64,000 nt of DNA from Fibrisoma montanum (GCF_003583365.1 NZ_QXED01000004.1:558001-622000), one strand, 5' to 3'; shown: positions 25,066 through 34,445, counted from the stretch's first letter. Notes: generated by a model from the letters alone, not told the origin. A program made the numbers and translations.

Positions 25066-26646
25066 ATGAACAAAAAAGTCATTCTCATTATTCTCGACGG
25101 CTGGGGGATTCCGCTAAAACCCGAGGTGTCGGCTATTGAAGCCGCCAATACGCCATTTATAAACTCGCTTTACCCGGTTTATCCAAACAGCACCCTGGAG
25201 GCATCGGGGCTGGCGGTGGGTCTGCCGGCCGGGCAGATGGGTAATTCGGAAGTAGGCCACATGAACCTGGGAGCTGGCCGGATCGTCTATCAGGATCTGG
25301 TTAAAATCAACAAAGCGGTGGAGGAACACACCCTCGACAACGAGCCGGTGCTCGTTGATGCGCTGAACTACGCAAAAGCCAACGGTAAGAAGGTCCATTT
25401 CATCGGACTGGTGTCCGACGGGGGCGTGCACGCCCACATCGAGCATCTGAAAGGACTGTTGTCTATTGCCCAGGCCAACGGCCTGACCAACGTGTTCGTG
25501 CATGCGTTTACCGACGGCCGCGATACCGATCCCAAGAGCGGCATTGGTTTCCTGACCGATCTACAGACGCACATGGCCGCAACGACTGGTCAGCTGGCTA
25601 CTGTAATCGGTCGTTTCTACGCCATGGACCGCGATAACCGCTGGGAACGGGTGAAGGTTGCCTACGACGCTATGGTACATGGCCTCGGGGACGTGAAGAG
25701 TTCGGCCGGGGGCGTAACGACGGCCCTGCACGAGTCGTACGATGCCGGCACTACCGATGAGTTTGTAAAACCCATCATCGTAACGCAGGCCGATGGGTCG
25801 CCGGTGGCTACAATCGAGGAAGGCGACGTAGTACTGTGCTTCAATTTCCGTACTGATCGCGGTCGGGAAATTACCATTGCCTTGACGCAGAAGGACTTTC
25901 CGGAGCAGGGCATGAAAAAACTCAACCTGGATTACATCACGATGACAAAATACGATGATGAGTTTCAGGGAGTGAAGGTCATTTTTGAAAAAGATAATCT
26001 GCACAATACGATCGGCGAAGTAATTGCCAACGCGGGTCGGAGCCAGATACGAATTGCCGAAACCGAGAAGTATCCGCACGTAACGTTTTTCTTTTCAGGC
26101 GGCCGCGAAGAACCGTTCCCCGGAGAAAAACGTATTCTTTGCCCATCGCCGAAAGAAATGACCGTGTACGACGAGCGTGGTAATGCTACAAAAGTGCCGG
26201 TGAAAACGTATGACCAGAAGCCCGAAATGTCGGCCTACGATATTCGGGATGCCATTATCCCTGAACTGGAAAAAGCGGAAGCCGACTTTATCTGTCTCAA
26301 TTTTGCAAATACGGACATGGTTGGGCATACGGGCGTATTTGAAGCTGTTGTGAAAGCCGCCGAAACGGCCGACACCTGCGCACAAGCCGTTGTTGAAGCT
26401 GCCCTGAAAAGTGACTACACCGCCATCATCATCGCTGACCATGGTAATGCCGAGTACATGATCAACGACGACGGTACGCCTAATACGGCTCATACCACCA
26501 ACCTGGTGCCGTGTATTCTGGTCGACAATGAATACCGGCCGACTATCCACAGCGGTAAACTGGCTGATATTGCGCCTACTATTCTTCAGTTGATGGGCGT
26601 TTCGCAGCCAACGGAAATGACGGGTATGAGCTTGATCAATCCGTAA
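25066..26646 (+). CDS. gpmI: 2,3-bisphosphoglycerate-independent phosphoglycerate mutase
   Basis: A 526-residue dimanganese enzyme that interconverts 3- and 2-phosphoglycerate. The start is ATG 25066 (MNKKVILIILDGWGIPLKPE). Visible motifs are the metal-site DGWG, the phosphoserine region MGNSEVGHMNLGAGR (Ser near residue 63), HAFTDGRDTDPKSG, GRFYAMDRDNRWER, FNFRTDRGREIT, NFANTDMVGHTG and IADHGNAEYM. Length and motif order are standard. It is the last gene in the eno cluster and ends at a strong bidirectional terminator. Confidence 0.98.
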   Translation: MNKKVILIILDGWGIPLKPEVSAIEAANTPFINSLYPVYPNSTLEASGLAVGLPAGQMGNSEVGHMNLGAGRIVYQDLVKINKAVEEHTLDNEPVLVDALNYAKANGKKVHFIGLVSDGGVHAHIEHLKGLLSIAQANGLTNVFVHAFTDGRDTDPKSGIGFLTDLQTHMAATTGQLATVIGRFYAMDRDNRWERVKVAYDAMVHGLGDVKSSAGGVTTALHESYDAGTTDEFVKPIIVTQADGSPVATIEEGDVVLCFNFRTDRGREITIALTQKDFPEQGMKKLNLDYITMTKYDDEFQGVKVIFEKDNLHNTIGEVIANAGRSQIRIAETEKYPHVTFFFSGGREEPFPGEKRILCPSPKEMTVYDERGNATKVPVKTYDQKPEMSAYDIRDAIIPELEKAEADFICLNFANTDMVGHTGVFEAVVKAAETADTCAQAVVEAALKSDYTAIIIADHGNAEYMINDDGTPNTAHTTNLVPCILVDNEYRPTIHSGKLADIAPTILQLMGVSQPTEMTGMSLINP

Positions 26647-26652
26647 CGGAGT

Positions 26653-26710
26653 TGTCTTCTAACAGAAAAGCCACGACTCGCATGAGTCGTGGCTTTTCTG
26701 TTAGAAGACA
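26653..26710. terminator. Bidirectional terminator between gpmI and odhB
   Basis: A perfect 27-bp inverted repeat (26653-26679 and 26684-26710) with a GCAT loop. It lies in the 70-bp gap between two convergent genes and would form the same hairpin in either transcript. Confidence 0.85.
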
Positions 26711-26716
26711 GGCCGG

Positions 26717-28381
26717 TTAAACGTCCAGCAAAATCCGGGTTGGATCTTCCAGCAGTTGCTTAACGCGGACCAGGAAGCTAACCGATTCTTTACCATCGAT
26801 GATGCGGTGATCGTACGACAGCGCAACGTACATGATTGGCCGCACTACAATTTCACCGTTAACAACCACCGGCCGCTCCACGATATTATGCATACCGAGG
26901 ATAGCCGACTGCGGAGCATTGATGATCGGCGTCGACAGCATCGAGCCGAAAATGCCACCGTTCGTAATAGTGAACGTACCGCCGGTCATCTGCTCGATGG
27001 TCAGCTTATTGTCGCGGGCCAGACCGGCCAGCCGGATGATCTCTTTCTCAATTTCGGCAAAGCTCATCTGCTCGGCATTGCGAATCACCGGTACGACCAG
27101 ACCGCGTTCGGTCGATACGGCAATTGATACGTCGCAGAAATCGTTATACACGATCGTATCGCCGTCGATCTGGGCGTTCACAGCCGGGAACTCCTTGAGC
27201 GCGATGCAGACTGCCTTGGTGAAGAACGACATAAAGCCGAGACCAACGCCGTTTTTCTCCTTGAACTTGTCTTTGTATTTACCGCGCAGGTCCATGATCG
27301 GCTTCATATCTACCTCGTTGAAGGTAGTCAGCATGGCCGTTTCGTTTTTCACGGCTACCAGTCGGCGGGCGATGGTCCGGCGCAGGGAGGTCATTTTCTC
27401 GCGACGCTGACCCCGTTCGCCCGATGCGGCTACAGGAGCTGGCTGAGCAGCCGGTTTCGGCTTATCGGCCGGCGTTGCCGCGGGCTGAGCCGGTGCCGGT
27501 TGGGGAGCCTGCTGGGCTGGCTGAGCGGTTGGTTGTGCCTTGGCGGCATCTTCCTTCGTGATCCGACCACCGACGCCGGTGCCCTGTACCTGCTGGGCTT
27601 CAATGCCTTTTTCGGCCAGAATCTTTGCCGCAGCCGGCGAGGGATAATGAGCGGCATAACCCGGTTGGGCGCTTCCATTTGAATCGGAGCCATTGCTGCC
27701 GGTTGCAGGAGCCGGAGCCGCCGGCTGAGGAGCCGGAGTCGACTGACCAGCCGAAGCACCCGTTTCAATACGGGCAATCAGCGCACCGATGGGCAGCGTT
27801 GAACCCGCTTCGGCAACGATACGCAACGTACCGGCGGCTTCGGCCGGTAGCTCAAACGTAGCTTTGTCGGATTCCAGTTCGCACAGGACCTCATCGAGTG
27901 CGACCTGGTCGCCATCTTTTTTGTTCCACGATGCTATGGTTACTTCCGTTACAGACTCCCCAACTGCCGGAACCTTCATGTCGATGACAGCCGAACTGCT
28001 GGCGACCGGAGCGGCAGCCGGTTCGGCTACGGCCTGTAGGGCAGGGGTTGGCTCTGATGCGGGCTGCGGAGTTTCTGGCTGAGGAGCGGCTGCCGGCGTC
28101 GGTTCGGCGGCCGGAGCCGGCTGGCTGGGAGCCGTGCCGGTTGCGGCACCGTCGTCGATGGTGCAGATGGCCGCGCCAATGGGCAATACGTCGCCTTCCT
28201 GAGCGAGAATATGCAGCACACCGTTGGCTTCGGCTGTCAGTTCAAACGTGGCTTTATCTGAATCAAGGCCACAAAGAACCTCGTCCATCTTTACCTGATC
28301 GCCCTCCTTTTTATACCAGGTACCAACCGTAACTTCGGTAATCGATTCCCCTACGGCGGGGACTTTCATTTCAACGGCCAT
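26717..28381 (-). CDS. odhB: 2-oxoglutarate dehydrogenase E2 (dihydrolipoamide succinyltransferase), two lipoyl domains
   Basis: A 554-residue E2 subunit that transfers succinyl groups to CoA. Two lipoyl domains are visible, with lipoylated Lys in [10 protein letters not shown] (about residue 43) and [10 protein letters not shown] (about 170), each followed by a Pro/Ala linker. The peripheral-subunit-binding domain is at about 248-283 ([16 protein letters not shown], then [15 protein letters not shown]). The catalytic domain ends with [16 protein letters not shown], holding the His/Asp pair. Two lipoyl domains on the E2 of this complex are more than the single domain in E. coli. It is downstream of sucA, separated by a heptad hairpin, and ends at the bidirectional terminator. 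Confidence 0.97.
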   Translation of the reverse strand: MAVEMKVPAVGESITEVTVGTWYKKEGDQVKMDEVLCGLDSDKATFELTAEANGVLHILAQEGDVLPIGAAICTIDDGAATGTAPSQPAPAAEPTPAAAPQPETPQPASEPTPALQAVAEPAAAPVASSSAVIDMKVPAVGESVTEVTIASWNKKDGDQVALDEVLCELESDKATFELPAEAAGTLRIVAEAGSTLPIGALIARIETGASAGQSTPAPQPAAPAPATGSNGSDSNGSAQPGYAAHYPSPAAAKILAEKGIEAQQVQGTGVGGRITKEDAAKAQPTAQPAQQAPQPAPAQPAATPADKPKPAAQPAPVAASGERGQRREKMTSLRRTIARRLVAVKNETAMLTTFNEVDMKPIMDLRGKYKDKFKEKNGVGLGFMSFFTKAVCIALKEFPAVNAQIDGDTIVYNDFCDVSIAVSTERGLVVPVIRNAEQMSFAEIEKEIIRLAGLARDNKLTIEQMTGGTFTITNGGIFGSMLSTPIINAPQSAILGMHNIVERPVVVNGEIVVRPIMYVALSYDHRIIDGKESVSFLVRVKQLLEDPTRILLDV

Positions 28382-28390
28382 TCTGATCTA

Positions 28391-28464
28391 GTTTTCGGTT
28401 TTCAGTTCGCGGTTTTCAGCTTGCCGGTCAGAAACCGAAAGCTGAAAACCGCAACCCGTAAACT
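28391..28464. repeat. Heptad-repeat palindrome between sucA and odhB
   Basis: Left arm units GTTTTCG, GTTTTCA, GTTCGCG, GTTTTCA, GCTTGCC (28391-28425) and right arm units GAAACCG, AAAGCTG, AAAACCG, CAACCCG (28431-28458). They form an imperfect stem in which GGTTTTCAGC pairs with GCTGAAAACC. It occupies nearly the whole gap and may set the E1:E2 expression ratio. Confidence 0.8.
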
Positions 28465-28468
28465 GGGT

Positions 28469-31249
28469 TTATGCAAATGCTTTCTGGATAAGTTCGGCTT
28501 GTTCCTGCGTATGCACCTTAGCGTACCCGGTTGCCGGCGAAGCGGCTGCTTCACGCGACACTACGCGCATGTTCAGGGTTTGTGCAAAACCAACCCGCAG
28601 CAGATACGTCCAGTAGCCTGTATTTTCGGTTTCTTCCTGTACCCACACGAACTCGGCTTTTTTGTACGGTTCAAGCACGGCATTCAACTGCTTTGTCGGC
28701 AACGGAGCCAGTTGTTCGAGCCGTACGATGGCTACGTCTTCCCGTTGATCGGCCTGTTGCTTCTCAAGCAGTTCGTAATAGACTTTCCCCGTGCAAAGGA
28801 GTACGCGTTTGACCTTTTTGGCCTGCGCATACGAATCGCCGATAACTTCCTGGAAGCTGCCTTTGGCCAGTTCGTCCATTGATGATACGCATTTGGGATG
28901 GCGCAGCAGCGATTTAGGCGACATGACAACCAGCGGCTTTCTGAAAGGCCATGCCAGTTGCCGGCGCAGCAGGTGGAAAAAGTTAGCCGGGGTTGAAATG
29001 TTAGCCACCACCATGTTGTACTCCGCGCAGAGCTGCAGATAACGTTCCGGACGGGCATTGGAGTGCTCAGGTCCCTGGCCTTCGTAGCCGTGAGGAAGCA
29101 GCATAACCAGACCGTTCATGATGCCCCACTTCGACTCACCCGCCGAGATGAACTGATCGACCATAACCTGCGCGCCATTCGAGAAGTCGCCGAACTGCGC
29201 TTCCCAGATGGTCAGGGCGTGGGGGTTGGCCATCGCGTAGCCGAACTCAAAGCCCAGCACCCCGTATTCTGAGAGCAGGGAGTTATAAATCTGGAACGTT
29301 GGCTGACCCTCCCGGATATGATCCAGTGATGAGTACGCCTGATTCGTGTTGGCATCGTGCAGAACGGCGTGGCGGTGCGAGAACGTACCCCGCTGCACAT
29401 CCTGTCCGCTGAGCCGCACCAGCTTGCCCTCTGTCAGCACAGAGCCATAGGCCAGTAATTCGGCCGTACCCCAGTTGACCTGTCTGGTTTCAAACAGCAT
29501 CTGCTGCCGGTCTTTCAGCAGTTTATCGATCTGCTTGAGCGGCTTAAACCCTTCCGGAATCGTAACCAGGGCCTTGCCAATGGCTTCCAGCGTTTCGGCT
29601 GCTACGCCCGTTTCCGGCGACTGATCAAAGTCTTCGGGCGTACTGAATCGCAATTCAGCCCAGTCGAGGTCGAGTCGCAGGGGTTTATACGGAATTTCGG
29701 CTTTCTGCTTGACGCGGTCGAGCCGGTCCTGCAATTGCTTTTTGAACTCGGTATCCATCCGACCGGCCAGTTCGGCATCTACATCCCCGCGTTTGATGAG
29801 CAGCTGGTTGTAGATTTCGCGCGGGTTCGGATGCTTGTCGATCAACGAGTACATCGTCGGCTGCGTAAACTTCGGTTCGTCCGATTCGTTATGGCCGTAC
29901 CGACGGTAGCACACCATGTCGATAAATACGTCGCGGTTGAACTTCTCGCGGAACTCGACGGCCAGTTTGGAGCAGAAAATGACCGCTTCCGGATCGTCGC
30001 CGTTCACGTGAAAGATCGGCGCATCAATAATCTTGGCAATGTCGGAGCAGTAGATCGACGAGCGGGCGTCTTCAAAATCGGTGGTGAAACCAACCTGGTT
30101 GTTGATGACGAAGTGGATGGTACCGCCGGTCTGGTAGCCCGCCAGCTTAGCCATTTGCGTCACTTCATACACGACCCCCTGACCGGCCACGGCCGCATCA
30201 CCGTGGATGAGGATCGGCAGAATTTTGTCAAAATCGCCGTTGTATTCCTCGTCGGCCTGTGCCCGCACGAACCCTTCCACAACCGGGTTGACTGCTTCGA
30301 GGTGCGATGGGTTGGGGGCTAGTTTTACGTTGATCTGCTTGCCCGACGGTGTTTCGGTCAGGCTGGCGTAACCAAGGTGGTATTTTACATCGCCGTCGCC
30401 GTGGACCTGCTCCGGCACGTTTCCTTCAAAACCGTCGAAGATGCTCTCGTACGACTTGCCCAGGATGTTGGCCAGTACGTTCAGACGACCGCGGTGGGCC
30501 ATGCCGATCATAACTTCCTCAACACCATGCTCGGCAGCCGTACTGATGATTGTGTCCAGCGCTGGAATAGTGGCTTCACCGCCTTCCAGCGAAAAGCGTT
30601 TCTGGCCGAGGTACTTCGTAGCCAGGAAGTTTTCCAGTACGGTTGCCTCGTTCAGCTTTTCAAGAATACGCTTCTTTTCATCAATTGTAGGCGTAAACGT
30701 GAGGGCTTCCTTCTCGATTTTGTTCCGCAGCCAGTTTTTTACGTCCAGCTCCCGGATGTACATGTATTCGAAGCCGATATTGCCCGCGTAGATTTTGCGG
30801 AGCGACTCCATGATGGTCCGCAGGGTAGCCGGTCCGATGCCCAGCAGCTTACCGGATTCAAATACGGTATCGAGGTCGGCGTCGGAGAGTGCGTAGTCGG
30901 GAAGATCAACGCGGGGCTGGCGGTCCTTACGGGGTTTCAGCGGGTTGGTGGTAGCGAGCAGGTGGCCCCGCGACCGGTAGGCCTTGATCAGGCTGGCGAC
31001 AGAAACTTCCTTCTCAGCGTGTCTGGTATCTACGGCCGGAGCTGCACTCTGGCCGTTGGTGGCGGCCCCATTCGTGGCGGCTCCGTTGGTTTTGCCGTTG
31101 GCCTTTTCGCCGTAGGTTAATGAAAATTCGAATCCTTTGAAAAATTGCTGCCAGCTTTCGTCAACTGATTGAGGGTCTTGCTTATAAGACTGATAAAGTT
31201 GATCTACGTAAGCCGCGTCAGAATTAGCGATATATGAATACTGGTCCAT
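28469..31249 (-). CDS. sucA: 2-oxoglutarate dehydrogenase E1 component
   Basis: A 926-residue thiamine-diphosphate enzyme that decarboxylates 2-oxoglutarate. The start at ATG 31249 (MDQYSYIANSDAAYVDQLYQ) matches the E1 N-terminal helix; the frame is open to 31564 but the extra 105 residues are unlike the family. Motifs include MAHRGRLNVLANILGKSYE, HGDAAVAGQGVVYEV, VNNQVGFTTDFEDARS, DMVCYRRYGHNESDEPKFTQ and, in the second half, SHRHAVLHD and LMLLPHGYEGQGPEHSNA-type sequence (as VMLLPHGYEGQGPEHSNAR). It is the first gene of sucA-odhB. The E3 gene is not nearby. Confidence 0.98.
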   Translation of the reverse strand: MDQYSYIANSDAAYVDQLYQSYKQDPQSVDESWQQFFKGFEFSLTYGEKANGKTNGAATNGAATNGQSAAPAVDTRHAEKEVSVASLIKAYRSRGHLLATTNPLKPRKDRQPRVDLPDYALSDADLDTVFESGKLLGIGPATLRTIMESLRKIYAGNIGFEYMYIRELDVKNWLRNKIEKEALTFTPTIDEKKRILEKLNEATVLENFLATKYLGQKRFSLEGGEATIPALDTIISTAAEHGVEEVMIGMAHRGRLNVLANILGKSYESIFDGFEGNVPEQVHGDGDVKYHLGYASLTETPSGKQINVKLAPNPSHLEAVNPVVEGFVRAQADEEYNGDFDKILPILIHGDAAVAGQGVVYEVTQMAKLAGYQTGGTIHFVINNQVGFTTDFEDARSSIYCSDIAKIIDAPIFHVNGDDPEAVIFCSKLAVEFREKFNRDVFIDMVCYRRYGHNESDEPKFTQPTMYSLIDKHPNPREIYNQLLIKRGDVDAELAGRMDTEFKKQLQDRLDRVKQKAEIPYKPLRLDLDWAELRFSTPEDFDQSPETGVAAETLEAIGKALVTIPEGFKPLKQIDKLLKDRQQMLFETRQVNWGTAELLAYGSVLTEGKLVRLSGQDVQRGTFSHRHAVLHDANTNQAYSSLDHIREGQPTFQIYNSLLSEYGVLGFEFGYAMANPHALTIWEAQFGDFSNGAQVMVDQFISAGESKWGIMNGLVMLLPHGYEGQGPEHSNARPERYLQLCAEYNMVVANISTPANFFHLLRRQLAWPFRKPLVVMSPKSLLRHPKCVSSMDELAKGSFQEVIGDSYAQAKKVKRVLLCTGKVYYELLEKQQADQREDVAIVRLEQLAPLPTKQLNAVLEPYKKAEFVWVQEETENTGYWTYLLRVGFAQTLNMRVVSREAAASPATGYAKVHTQEQAELIQKAFA

Positions 31250-31276
31250 GACGAAGACGCGTCGTTGTTTGACCTG

Positions 31277-31284
31277 CAAAGGTA
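31277..31284 (-). promoter_or_regulatory. Bacteroidota -7 element upstream of sucA
   Basis: TACCTTTG (minus strand, 31284-31277), followed by C, lies 27 bp before the sucA ATG. A well-spaced TTG -33 element is not present: TTTTTG lies at 14 bp. The TACCTTTGC string is shared with rpmH and hemC. Confidence 0.5.
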
Positions 31285-31299
31285 GAGTATTGAGCAAAC

Positions 31300-31325
31300 A
31301 AAAACCGGTAAAATTTCCGGTTTTT
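31300..31325. terminator. Hairpin between the permease gene and sucA
   Basis: AAAAACCGG (31300-31308) pairs with CCGGTTTTT (31317-31325). Read on the minus strand it gives a stem with a T-run, which would terminate the permease transcript just upstream of the sucA promoter. The 133 bp between it and the permease stop contain nothing recognisable. Confidence 0.6.
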
Positions 31326-31458
31326 ATTCTATCCGTATGGCAAATCCGACGTGTTTGTTCCCATAACAACTGTAAGGCCGGATTAGTTGACGCCTTGCCG
31401 CCGGCCAACACTGGCTCCGGTACACCAGGTCGAAAACAGCCCGCCAAAACGAGCCGGC

Positions 31459-32700
31459 CTATTCTTCCGCCAGGGTTCGGGAGATGTTCATTCGGTAGAT
31501 ACCGACCGCCGGTAATGCAGCGGCCAGCAGCCCGATCAGCACCGCCATGCCAAGCAGCAGCCACTCTTCCGGCAGGATCGTGAACGACGTCAGGTCGTAG
31601 TGATACTGCGATGAAACGGTGGCGGAGAAGAACCAGAGCCCGATTCGGCTGAAGAGAATGCCCAGCACAAAACCGATCAGGGCCAGCACCAGACCTTCCA
31701 GCAGGAGCATGCCGAACAATTGTGCCCGGGTAGCTCCCATCGACAGCATCAGGGCCATTTCGTACCGGCGTTCCTTGAGTGAATTGTACAGCGACACAAA
31801 CACGCTGATGCCGGAAATGATGATAATGGCAATCGCCAGCCCCCGCAGGGTGTCGACGCCAACGCCCAACAAATCAAAAAGCCGATTTACTTCGATGTTT
31901 GGCAGGGCGGCCTGCAGCTTCGAATTAGTGTTGATTCCCCGGGCCAGCATCATGCCCAGCGGGTTGCGAAACTGAATCAGCATGCTCGTGATTTCGCGGG
32001 GTTCATCGGCGTGGGCCTCGCCCTCCTCGTGGTCGTGATCTTCACCTTCCGCGTGTTCCTCGCCTTCGTCGTGGTGTTCTTCGCCGTGCTCATGGACGGC
32101 CCAGATGCTTGATACGTTCGTCAGAATCAGTTGATCGGCTACCGTATTGCTGGGGCTCAGAATGCCCACCACTTTATACTTAACATCTTCATGCGCTTCG
32201 CCATTCTCGTCGAGACCGTGCTGGCTCGAAAACGTATCGCCTAGCTTAAGCCCGGTGGCTTCGGCTACCCGTGGACCGATCACGACATCCAGGTCCTGCT
32301 GAAACAGCTTGCCCTGGGCAACCGTAGCGCCGAAATGATCCAGGTATTTTTTGTTGGTGCCCACAATCCGGAACGATCGGTAATTGTCGCCCATGGCCAG
32401 CGGGATGGCGGTCTTGATCATGGGATTCCGGGTAAGCCGTTCGGCTTCGTCGAGAGGGATGTTGCCAACCGGGGCGTCGATCTGGTAGATACTCGATAGA
32501 ATCAATTGCAGGGGACTCCCTTTGGCGCCCAGCACCATGTCGATGCCCTTGATGTTTTTGCGAAACTGGTCGTCCAGTTGCTTGTTGAGCAATAACAGCA
32601 GCGAAATAATGGTGATCCCAAGGGTCATCAGCAACCCGCTCAGGAAACTGCTCAGGGGTTTATCTTTCAGGTTACTCCAACTGATTCGGAACAGATTCAT
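31459..32700 (-). CDS. FtsX/MacB-like ABC transporter permease with a His/Glu-rich loop
   Basis: A 413-residue permease. The N-terminal helix (SSFLSGLLMTLGITIISLLL) is followed by a large periplasmic domain (about residues 50-275) and three C-terminal helices (AIAIIIISGISVFVSLYNSL, MLLLEGLVLALIGFVLGILF, LLLGMAVLIGLLAAALPAVG), the FtsX/MacB layout. In the periplasmic domain, about residues 203-234 hold a cluster of His, Glu and Asp (VHEHGEEHHDEGEEHAEGED then HDHEEGEAHA) that looks like a metal-binding or metal-sensing loop. No ATPase or membrane-fusion partner gene is adjacent. The start ATG 32700 is chosen over GTG 32706. Function by family: lipoprotein or small-molecule export; the His-rich loop hints at a metal link. 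Confidence 0.85.
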   Translation of the reverse strand: MNLFRISWSNLKDKPLSSFLSGLLMTLGITIISLLLLLNKQLDDQFRKNIKGIDMVLGAKGSPLQLILSSIYQIDAPVGNIPLDEAERLTRNPMIKTAIPLAMGDNYRSFRIVGTNKKYLDHFGATVAQGKLFQQDLDVVIGPRVAEATGLKLGDTFSSQHGLDENGEAHEDVKYKVVGILSPSNTVADQLILTNVSSIWAVHEHGEEHHDEGEEHAEGEDHDHEEGEAHADEPREITSMLIQFRNPLGMMLARGINTNSKLQAALPNIEVNRLFDLLGVGVDTLRGLAIAIIIISGISVFVSLYNSLKERRYEMALMLSMGATRAQLFGMLLLEGLVLALIGFVLGILFSRIGLWFFSATVSSQYHYDLTSFTILPEEWLLLGMAVLIGLLAAALPAVGIYRMNISRTLAEE

Positions 32701-32787
32701 GGCCACTGCGTACGGTGATTGATGATAGGGTCGGTTGGGTACATTCAGACGATCCGTCGACCGTTGAAAAGTAGGCGACCTGCAACG

Positions 32788-33219
32788 TTATTGCAAATCT
32801 AGCCGAAAATGATGACTGACAATATTGAACCGCTTTTTCAGGTATAACCGATGTGCGTCATAGCGGGCCGGATTGTGTCCCGAGTCCAGCGTCACGACCT
32901 GGCAGCCGGCCTGGCGAGCCTGCTCAATCACGAAATCGAGTAGCGCACCGGCGTAGCCTTTGCCGCGGGCGTCGGGCAAGGTCGACAGGTCGTCGATGTA
33001 CAACGTACGGCCACTGTGCAGGAAGTTCATCATTCGGTACCCGGCAACGGCCGGGGCTGCTTCGCCGGTATCGACAAAGGCCAGTTGGAACCGATCTTCC
33101 CGCTGCTGTAGCTGAATCTGGCTCAACGCCTGCTCTTCGGTCAGATGGGGCCGGAGTGCCAGCATGGCGGGCAGACACCGCCGGATATCGGTCTCGGTAG
33201 TAGCCAGTCGGATTGTCAT
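32788..33219 (-). CDS. GNAT-family N-acetyltransferase
   Basis: A 143-residue protein with the GNAT core: beta strands VAGYRMMNFLHSGRTLYIDD, then the acetyl-CoA loop LPDARGKGYAGALLDFVIEQ (Arg/Gln-x-x-Gly-x-Gly/Ala pattern) and the C-terminal LYLKKRFNIVSHHF. It transfers acetyl groups from acetyl-CoA to an unknown amine. Its start overlaps the hemC stop by 4 bp (ATGA), so the two are translationally coupled. Coupling with hemC does not reveal the substrate, and there is no reason to link it to haem. Confidence 0.9.
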   Translation of the reverse strand: MTIRLATTETDIRRCLPAMLALRPHLTEEQALSQIQLQQREDRFQLAFVDTGEAAPAVAGYRMMNFLHSGRTLYIDDLSTLPDARGKGYAGALLDFVIEQARQAGCQVVTLDSGHNPARYDAHRLYLKKRFNIVSHHFRLDLQ

Positions 33220-34142
33220 GGTAAGTGTTCGTGGATAGTACGCAGAATGTCATCGCCACCGCGTGCCAGTACGCTCTCGGCCAGTTCGTGACCCAGTTGT
33301 TCGGCCTGCGCGGCCGGTGCCGTGAAAGTTTCGCGGAGTAGCTGCTGACCGTCGAGGCTGATCAGACCACCCATTAAGCTGACCTGATCGTTGTCGATCG
33401 TAGCGAGCGCAAACACCGGAATGCTGCAGCCCCCTTCGAGCCGACGTAAAAAACCGCGTTCTGCTTTCAGGCAGGCTTCGGTTGGCTCGTGATTTGTTAG
33501 CTGGCGGATAATCCGCTGCTTTTCCGGAGCCAGGGTCTGGGCGGCCTCAATAGCCACACTGCCCTGGCCAACGGCGGGTGTGAAATCGGCGATGGGCAGG
33601 TGTTCGGCGATCAAGTCATCGTATTGCATCCGGTGAACGCCCGCGTAGGCGAGCAGCAGCGCGTCGCACTGCCCTTCGTCCAGCTTACGCAGCCGGGTTT
33701 GCAGATTACCCCGCATATCGACCACGCGAATGTGCGGACAAAAGTGCTTCAGCATGGCTACCCGGCGCGTTGATGACGTACCGATCACGAACGACTGGCC
33801 GCTGGTCAGCGACAAATTCGGGTTGCGGCTCACCAGTACGTCGTTGACCCGTTCGCGCTCCGTAAAGGCAATAATGCCCAGGTCAGCAGGCAGTGACGAT
33901 TGCAGGTCTTTGGCACTGTGAACGGCGATATCAATGGAACCGGCGCGGAGCTGATCTTCCAGCTCCTGCGTGAAAACGCCTTTGCTGCCAATCTTAGCGA
34001 GGGAGCGATCCTGAATCTGATCGCCTTTGGTGTCAATAAGAACCAGTTCGGAGGTCAGGCCGCCTGTTTGTAGCAGTTGCTGAATGAATTCCGCCTGCCA
34101 CAAAGCCAATCGACTGCCCCGCGTTCCAATTTTGATGTGCAT
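33216..34142 (-). CDS. hemC: Hydroxymethylbilane synthase (porphobilinogen deaminase)
   Basis: A 308-residue enzyme that joins four porphobilinogens into hydroxymethylbilane in haem synthesis. It starts at ATG 34142 (MHIKIGTRGSRLALWQAEFI), the family N-terminus; the frame continues upstream to 34238 but lacks homology. Motifs: IGTSSTRRVAMLKHFCPHIR, DMRGNLQTRLRKLDEGQCDA, and the dipyrromethane cofactor Cys in RRLEGGCSIPVFA (near residue 237). The length is standard. A -7 element TACCTTTG lies only 4 nt before the ATG, so the message may be leaderless. It overlaps GNAT by 4 bp downstream. Confidence 0.97.
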   Translation of the reverse strand: MHIKIGTRGSRLALWQAEFIQQLLQTGGLTSELVLIDTKGDQIQDRSLAKIGSKGVFTQELEDQLRAGSIDIAVHSAKDLQSSLPADLGIIAFTERERVNDVLVSRNPNLSLTSGQSFVIGTSSTRRVAMLKHFCPHIRVVDMRGNLQTRLRKLDEGQCDALLLAYAGVHRMQYDDLIAEHLPIADFTPAVGQGSVAIEAAQTLAPEKQRIIRQLTNHEPTEACLKAERGFLRRLEGGCSIPVFALATIDNDQVSLMGGLISLDGQQLLRETFTAPAAQAEQLGHELAESVLARGGDDILRTIHEHLP

Positions 34143-34146
34143 GTTG

Positions 34147-34154
34147 CAAAGGTA
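34147..34154 (-). promoter_or_regulatory. Bacteroidota -7 element directly before the hemC start
   Basis: TACCTTTG (34154-34147) is separated from the hemC ATG by only CAAC. A TSS a few bases beyond the element would fall at or next to the A of the ATG, which would make the transcript leaderless. No -33 element is at the right distance. Confidence 0.45.
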
Positions 34155-34417
34155 CAATATCTTTCCCCAACGCGCGGCAGAAAGGGGGTTGATCGCTGGT
34201 TGAATCAGTTGTGGTGGTTTGTGGAAGATAAACCCCACAAATGTACTAAAGTGCTACACCCCAATTCCACAGTCTACAGTCACGTAACAGAAGACTACGT
34301 TCAAAATAGCGTCAAAACGGCACTTTTTACTCAGAATCAGCTTTTTTCCCTGACAGCTTGGCGCATAAAATAGGGTTAGGGCAGTTAGGCACGTCGTTTG
34401 TTTAGTATTCATTACTT

Positions 34418-34440
34418 GAACAGTGAACAGTAAACAGCAA
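34418..34440. repeat. Heptad run upstream of the Hsp20-like gene
   Basis: Units GAACAGT, GAACAGT, AAACAGC in tandem (7-bp period), ending 5 bp before the start codon at 34446. There is no opposite arm, so this is a half-element of the same family. Confidence 0.6.
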
Positions 34441-34445
34441 CACCT

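Larger units (their letters stand above)
34143..34445. other. Gene-free gap between hemC and the Hsp20-like gene
   Basis: About 303 bp, AT-richer than the flanks. It contains the hemC -7 element at its left end, a TACATTTG string on the minus strand at 34245-34238 without a good -33, and a run of heptads at 34418-34440. I see no protein or RNA gene; the in-frame stretch between 34142 and 34238 is the upstream extension of hemC and is not convincing. Confidence 0.6.

Noticed and set aside
30377-31120. Long plus-strand open frame opposite sucA
   Set aside because: It is the antisense frame of a GC-rich conserved gene. No family features; the same happens opposite most genes here.
31250-31564. 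N-terminal extension of sucA by 105 residues
   Set aside because: It overlaps the permease 3' end on the same strand, runs through a hairpin and the -7 element, and does not resemble E1 proteins.
32788-34142. Haem-related role for the GNAT gene
   Set aside because: Only a 4-bp overlap with hemC supports it; such overlaps are common between unrelated genes.
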